Assembly (NCBI GenBank): GCA_027004335.1
Contig: JALTID010000140.1
Span: 1-9,655, forward strand
Length of the DNA: 9,655 nt
Direction: 5' to 3'
Source of the DNA: a bacterium
GTDB lineage: Bacteria; JALSQH01
A program made the position numbers and the translations under genes. Below the pieces are notes generated by a model. The model had not been told where the DNA came from and searched no databases. It worked only from the letters and a program-made list of their open reading frames with translations. Positions 6,602 through 9,655 of the stretch are shown piece by piece; the first letter of the stretch is position 1; each line of letters starts with the position of its first letter.

Positions 6602-7289
6602 CTTCTGCCTCTAATTTTTTAAGAGCATCTTTTGCCGCTTCCAGTTCTGCCTCTTTTATACTTTTCCCTCTTCCCCTTCCGGCAGGAGACTTCTTTACCA
6701 CAACTTCAACCTCATATACCCTGTCATGGGGAGGTCCCTCTTCAGAGATGACATTATAAATGGGCAGAGTTGAAAATTTTTTCTGTACAAGTTCCTGCAG
6801 AAGGCTCTTATAATTTTTAGAATTTTCCGATCTAAAAAGTTTACTCTCCATACCTCCTATTATCAGTTTTTCAGCAATCTTTCTTGCAGCATCATACCCA
6901 CCATCAATAAAAACAGCTCCGATAATCGCTTCAATGGTGTTGGAGAGAATCGATCTCCTGTTTTTTCCACCCTGTCTCATCTCACCTACCCCAAGAATAA
7001 TAAATTCACTCAGTCCAATCTTTAGAGCATCATCAGCCATGGTTTCTCTATTCACAAGCATGGATCTCATCTTTGTAAGCTCCCCTTCAGGCAACTGAGG
7101 AAATTTCTTAAAAAGATATTCAGAAACAACAAGTTCCGCCACAGCATCTCCAAGGAATTCAAGCCTTTCATAATGAGGAACATCATGCCCATCTCCCGCA
7201 TATGAAGGATGAGTAAGAGCTTCTAATAGCAAATTCTTATCTTTAAATTGATATCCCAGGATTTTCTCCAGTCTCAATAAGTTTTCCAT
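6585..7289 (-). CDS. rnc: Ribonuclease III
   Basis: 234 residues from the ATG at 7289. RNase III cleaves double-stranded RNA, including rRNA precursors. The catalytic domain has the signature ERLEFLGDAV (41-50, with metal-ligand candidates Glu41, Glu44 and Asp48) and SNTIEAIIGAVFIDGG (116-131, with Glu120). The double-stranded-RNA-binding domain covers about 160-228 (KSLLQELVQ...GRGKSIKEAELEAAKDAL). The position matching E. coli Asp114 is Asn117 here; the other acidic ligands are intact. I chose the ATG over upstream TTG codons at 7313 and 7295 because AAGGGA lies about 10 bases before it and the protein then begins MENLLRLEKILGYQF, the usual RNase III N-terminus. The gene starts inside mtaB (47-base overlap) and ends inside era. 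Confidence 0.95.
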   Translation of the reverse strand: MENLLRLEKILGYQFKDKNLLLEALTHPSYAGDGHDVPHYERLEFLGDAVAELVVSEYLFKKFPQLPEGELTKMRSMLVNRETMADDALKIGLSEFIILGVGEMRQGGKNRRSILSNTIEAIIGAVFIDGGYDAARKIAEKLIIGGMESKLFRSENSKNYKSLLQELVQKKFSTLPIYNVISEEGPPHDRVYEVEVVVKKSPAGRGRGKSIKEAELEAAKDALKKLEAEDENIF

Positions 7290-8547
7290 AACCAAATCTT
7301 CCCTTTGAAGCAATTACTTTTACTTTATAAATCATATTCGGGGTAAGCTTACCACCTGTCAGAACAGGGAGGTAATTTTCTGCATAACCAAACCAGCCAT
7401 TATCTTTTTTTTCTTCAACAAGAACACTCAGAACCTTTCCCTCATTTGCCATAGCCCATTTCTCTCTTAACATTCTATCAATTCTCTTCATTTCTTTCAT
7501 TCTTTCATGTTTAATTTCAGATGGTACTTTGTCTGAAAATGTTGAAGATGGGGCATAAGGTCTATCAGAGTAAGTAAAAGGATGAATATAACTTACCCCC
7601 AGATCAAGAAGAAGTTGCCTAGTTCTCTCAAACATTTTCTCCGTCTCCCCAGGGAAGCCAACAATCACATCCACACCGATGGATGGATTCTGGAAAAACC
7701 TGTAAATTTTATCAACAACTCTCACAATATCCCTGACTCTGTATCTTCTTCCCATTTTCTTAAGCAGAATATCACATCCAGTCTGAAAGGACAGGTGAAA
7801 GTGAGGAACAATGTTGGGAGAATCTAAAATAATTTTCAGGAATCGCTCTGAGACCTCATTAGGGTCAAGAGAGGTGAGGCGAACTCTCAGAAATCTCTTT
7901 CTCCTTGAAATTTCCCAGAGCAATTTTTCAAAGGATTCACCTCTCTCTTTCCCATAAAGTCCAAGATGTATACCAACAATAACAACCTCTTTATATCCCG
8001 CGGAAAATATCTTTTCCATCTCTTCAATAACTCTACCGATGGGAACGCTTCTGCTTTTTCCCCTTGTATATGGGACAACACAGTAGGTACACATCAGGTC
8101 ACATCCTTCTTGGATTTTCAAAAAAGCTCTGGTGGTAGTGAAAATAGTGTCACCGAAGCATTTAAGCTCTTTGAGGCTTCTAAGTTCATCCCTATAAATT
8201 CCCGGTGGAACCTCTCCTCTCAATATTTTTAAAATATTCTCTTTTTTAGAAGTACCTACCACATAATCTGCCCAGCCCTTATCAATTAAGTCATCATCTC
8301 CAATTTCCGCTCCACATCCAGTATAGATCACAACGGCAAACGGGTTTCTCTTCTTTGCCTGATGGGCGTATCTCCTGCTCTCCTGCTGAGCCTTTTTTGT
8401 AACAGCACAGGAATTAACTATATAAAAATCCGCATCTTCCTTAAAACTAACCTCAATAAAATCCTCTGGCAGATGTCCTCTTATCCATGTCTCATCATAA
8501 TAGTTCACCTTACAACCAAGGGTATGAAATGCTATCTTCTTCACCAT
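7243..8547 (-). CDS. mtaB: tRNA t6A37 methylthiotransferase MtaB
   Basis: 434 residues. MtaB is a radical-SAM enzyme that adds a methylthio group to N6-threonylcarbamoyladenosine at tRNA position 37 (ms2t6A). The N-terminal UPF0004 domain carries three cluster cysteines, Cys12 (TLGCKVN), Cys47 (VNSCAV) and Cys78 (YTGCGAE). The radical-SAM motif is EGCDLMCTYC (147-156; Cys149, 153, 156). The C-terminal TRAM domain lies at about 373-432. The opening FHTLGCKVNYYDE and the length fit MtaB better than MiaB (s2i6A pathway) or RimO (ribosomal protein S12). The start overlaps the mnmA stop (ATGGTGA) with GAGGAG just upstream, so the two tRNA-modifying enzymes are translationally coupled. Confidence 0.93.
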   Translation of the reverse strand: MVKKIAFHTLGCKVNYYDETWIRGHLPEDFIEVSFKEDADFYIVNSCAVTKKAQQESRRYAHQAKKRNPFAVVIYTGCGAEIGDDDLIDKGWADYVVGTSKKENILKILRGEVPPGIYRDELRSLKELKCFGDTIFTTTRAFLKIQEGCDLMCTYCVVPYTRGKSRSVPIGRVIEEMEKIFSAGYKEVVIVGIHLGLYGKERGESFEKLLWEISRRKRFLRVRLTSLDPNEVSERFLKIILDSPNIVPHFHLSFQTGCDILLKKMGRRYRVRDIVRVVDKIYRFFQNPSIGVDVIVGFPGETEKMFERTRQLLLDLGVSYIHPFTYSDRPYAPSSTFSDKVPSEIKHERMKEMKRIDRMLREKWAMANEGKVLSVLVEEKKDNGWFGYAENYLPVLTGGKLTPNMIYKVKVIASKGRFGYGKLIETGENPGISI

Positions 8548-9569
8548 CTCTCCTCAATTATCCCTCCACCGAGGAGTACATCTTTATCATAAACAGCAGC
8601 AATCTGACCCGGAACGATTACACGGGGTTCATCAAAAACAATCATGCAATTATTATCTTTATATATTACCTTCCCTTTAAATGGAGGGGCACGATACCTT
8701 ATCTGAATAAGATAATCTTTTCCCTCTTCAGGTTTAACAAACCAGTTACATGCAGAAACTCTCATTTTCTTCCAGCCAAGTCTATCTTTCGTTGTAACAA
8801 AAACATTTCCAGTAGCAGCATCGATCTCAGCAACATAAAGAGGTTTTCCATAAGCCACTCTTAGCCCCTTTCTTTGACCCACGGTATATCTGTAATAGTC
8901 ATCTATTTTTCTTAACTTCTCTCCTCCTGGACCAAGTATCCAACCATTTTTCCTTCTCTTAATCTTATTCTCAATAAGTCCCCAGAATTTTTTATCCACA
9001 AAACATATTTCCTGACTCTTCTTTTTTATTCTAAAACCCTTCTTTTTTACATAATCTTCCACATCTTTTCTCAACTTATCATGCAGGGGAAAAACAATTC
9101 TCTCCAGTACCGATGGAGTCACAAGAGCAAGAAAATATGATTGTTCAATTCTTGGTTCCCTCCCCCTTCTTATCACAGGAGAACCTCTGTATTCTCCTAT
9201 ACCCGCATAATGTCCCGTGGCAATTTTATCACCGTTTTTCAAATTAATCCTATCAAGGAAAGCCCCGAACTTTATAAATCTGTTACAGAGAGTACAGGGA
9301 TTGGGAGTTTTTCCAGAAAGATAGGTCTTAACAAAATAGTCTATGATCTTTTTTTCAAATTCCTTTCTCACCTCAACTACCGTGCAACGCACCCCTAACT
9401 TCTCAGCAATCCTGCAAGCATCAGAAACGATCTTCTGTGCATAAGGAAAAGAAGGATAATCCTCAGGAATCCAGTCCATAGTTACTACCTCTACCTGAAC
9501 ACCCATCTCAATAAAAATTAAAAGTACTGCTGTACTATCAACACCACCACTGAACGCTATATAATACAT
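8541..9569 (-). CDS. mnmA: tRNA 2-thiouridine synthase MnmA (TrmU)
   Basis: 342 residues. MnmA adenylates and thiolates C2 of uridine 34 in Lys, Glu and Gln tRNAs using sulfur relayed from a cysteine desulfurase. The PP-loop SGGVDS is at 7-12. The catalytic pair is present: Cys95 in NPCTLCNRFIKF and the persulfide Cys189 in SQEICF. ATGHYA (117-122) and YTVGQRKGL (228-236) are also family signatures. Length is slightly below the usual 350-370. The ATG shares one base with the stop codon of the preceding gene (TGATG) and has no obvious Shine-Dalgarno sequence, so initiation probably relies on coupling. MtaB follows with a 7-base overlap. Confidence 0.97.
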   Translation of the reverse strand: MYYIAFSGGVDSTAVLLIFIEMGVQVEVVTMDWIPEDYPSFPYAQKIVSDACRIAEKLGVRCTVVEVRKEFEKKIIDYFVKTYLSGKTPNPCTLCNRFIKFGAFLDRINLKNGDKIATGHYAGIGEYRGSPVIRRGREPRIEQSYFLALVTPSVLERIVFPLHDKLRKDVEDYVKKKGFRIKKKSQEICFVDKKFWGLIENKIKRRKNGWILGPGGEKLRKIDDYYRYTVGQRKGLRVAYGKPLYVAEIDAATGNVFVTTKDRLGWKKMRVSACNWFVKPEEGKDYLIQIRYRAPPFKGKVIYKDNNCMIVFDEPRVIVPGQIAAVYDKDVLLGGGIIEERW

Positions 9570-9655
9570 CAGAACTTAACCATAATAGATTGAATTAGAG
9601 AATAGTAGACCCTTTTAGCAGGTTCAGGGTGACTGCCAGGAATCACTCTCCCCTC
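9569..9655 (-). CDS. 3' end of an unidentified gene upstream of mnmA
   Basis: Reading leftwards from the window edge there are 28 open codons ending in TGA at 9571-9569. The stop overlaps the mnmA start by one base (TGATG), a common coupling arrangement. The visible tail includes GRVIPGSHPEP and ends YYSLIQSIMVKF. I do not recognise the family. Cysteine-desulfurase or Fe-S scaffold genes often precede mnmA, but nothing in this short tail lets me claim that. The evidence that it is coding is the open frame plus the tight junction. Confidence 0.5.
   Translation of the reverse strand, partial: EGRVIPGSHPEPAKRVYYSLIQSIMVKF

Noticed and set aside
7290-7313. Longer RNase III start at the TTG codon at 7313 (or 7295)
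   Set aside because: The ATG at 7289 has an AAGGGA about 10 bases upstream and gives the usual RNase III N-terminus. The extra residues do not resemble the family.
8487-8864. Open frame of 125 codons on the + strand opposite mnmA and mtaB
   Set aside because: The - strand encodes two unmistakable enzymes here; the Ser/Ile/Phe-rich product is typical of an antisense shadow.

Overview
The window comes from an AT-rich bacterial chromosome. The conserved genes are all bacterial in type (RNase III, Era, Der, MnmA, MtaB). A PilZ-like protein and an exported, probably lipidated protein are compatible with a cell that has a complex envelope. The proteins are rich in Lys, Glu, Ile and Phe. I cannot place the organism in a phylum from sequence alone; a poorly sampled or candidate lineage is plausible but unproven.

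Left part, + strand (1-4209). A 5'-truncated AAA-type ATPase with a C-terminal DUF4143 region (1-1011) is followed by a short gap carrying a possible promoter. Next is a 489-residue protein (1081-2550) whose C-terminal half is recognisably the sigma-54-activator AAA+ fold, but nearly every catalytic residue is lost and there is no DNA-binding helix-turn-helix. A good sigma-70-type promoter with an extended -10 (2570-2598) then precedes a small PilZ-like protein (2625-2951) that lacks the c-di-GMP-binding motifs. That gene overlaps a gene for an exported beta-rich protein of unknown family (2938-4209). These three genes (degenerate ATPase, PilZ-like, exported protein) are the unusual part of the window.

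Right part, - strand (4210-9655). Six genes are tightly packed and read leftwards: the 3' end of an unidentified gene, mnmA, mtaB, rnc, era and der. All junctions overlap except era/der, which has a gap of 106 bases. The enzymes modify tRNA (MnmA makes the 2-thio group of s2U34; MtaB makes ms2t6A37), process rRNA (RNase III), and guide small- and large-subunit ribosome assembly (Era, Der). The layout suggests a translation-apparatus operon with its promoter outside the window.

The two gene sets converge at 4209/4210 with stop codons directly abutting. The only terminator-like structure at that junction lies inside the der coding sequence. No tRNA, rRNA, CRISPR array, insertion sequence or long repeat was seen. 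No gap between genes exceeds 300 bases.
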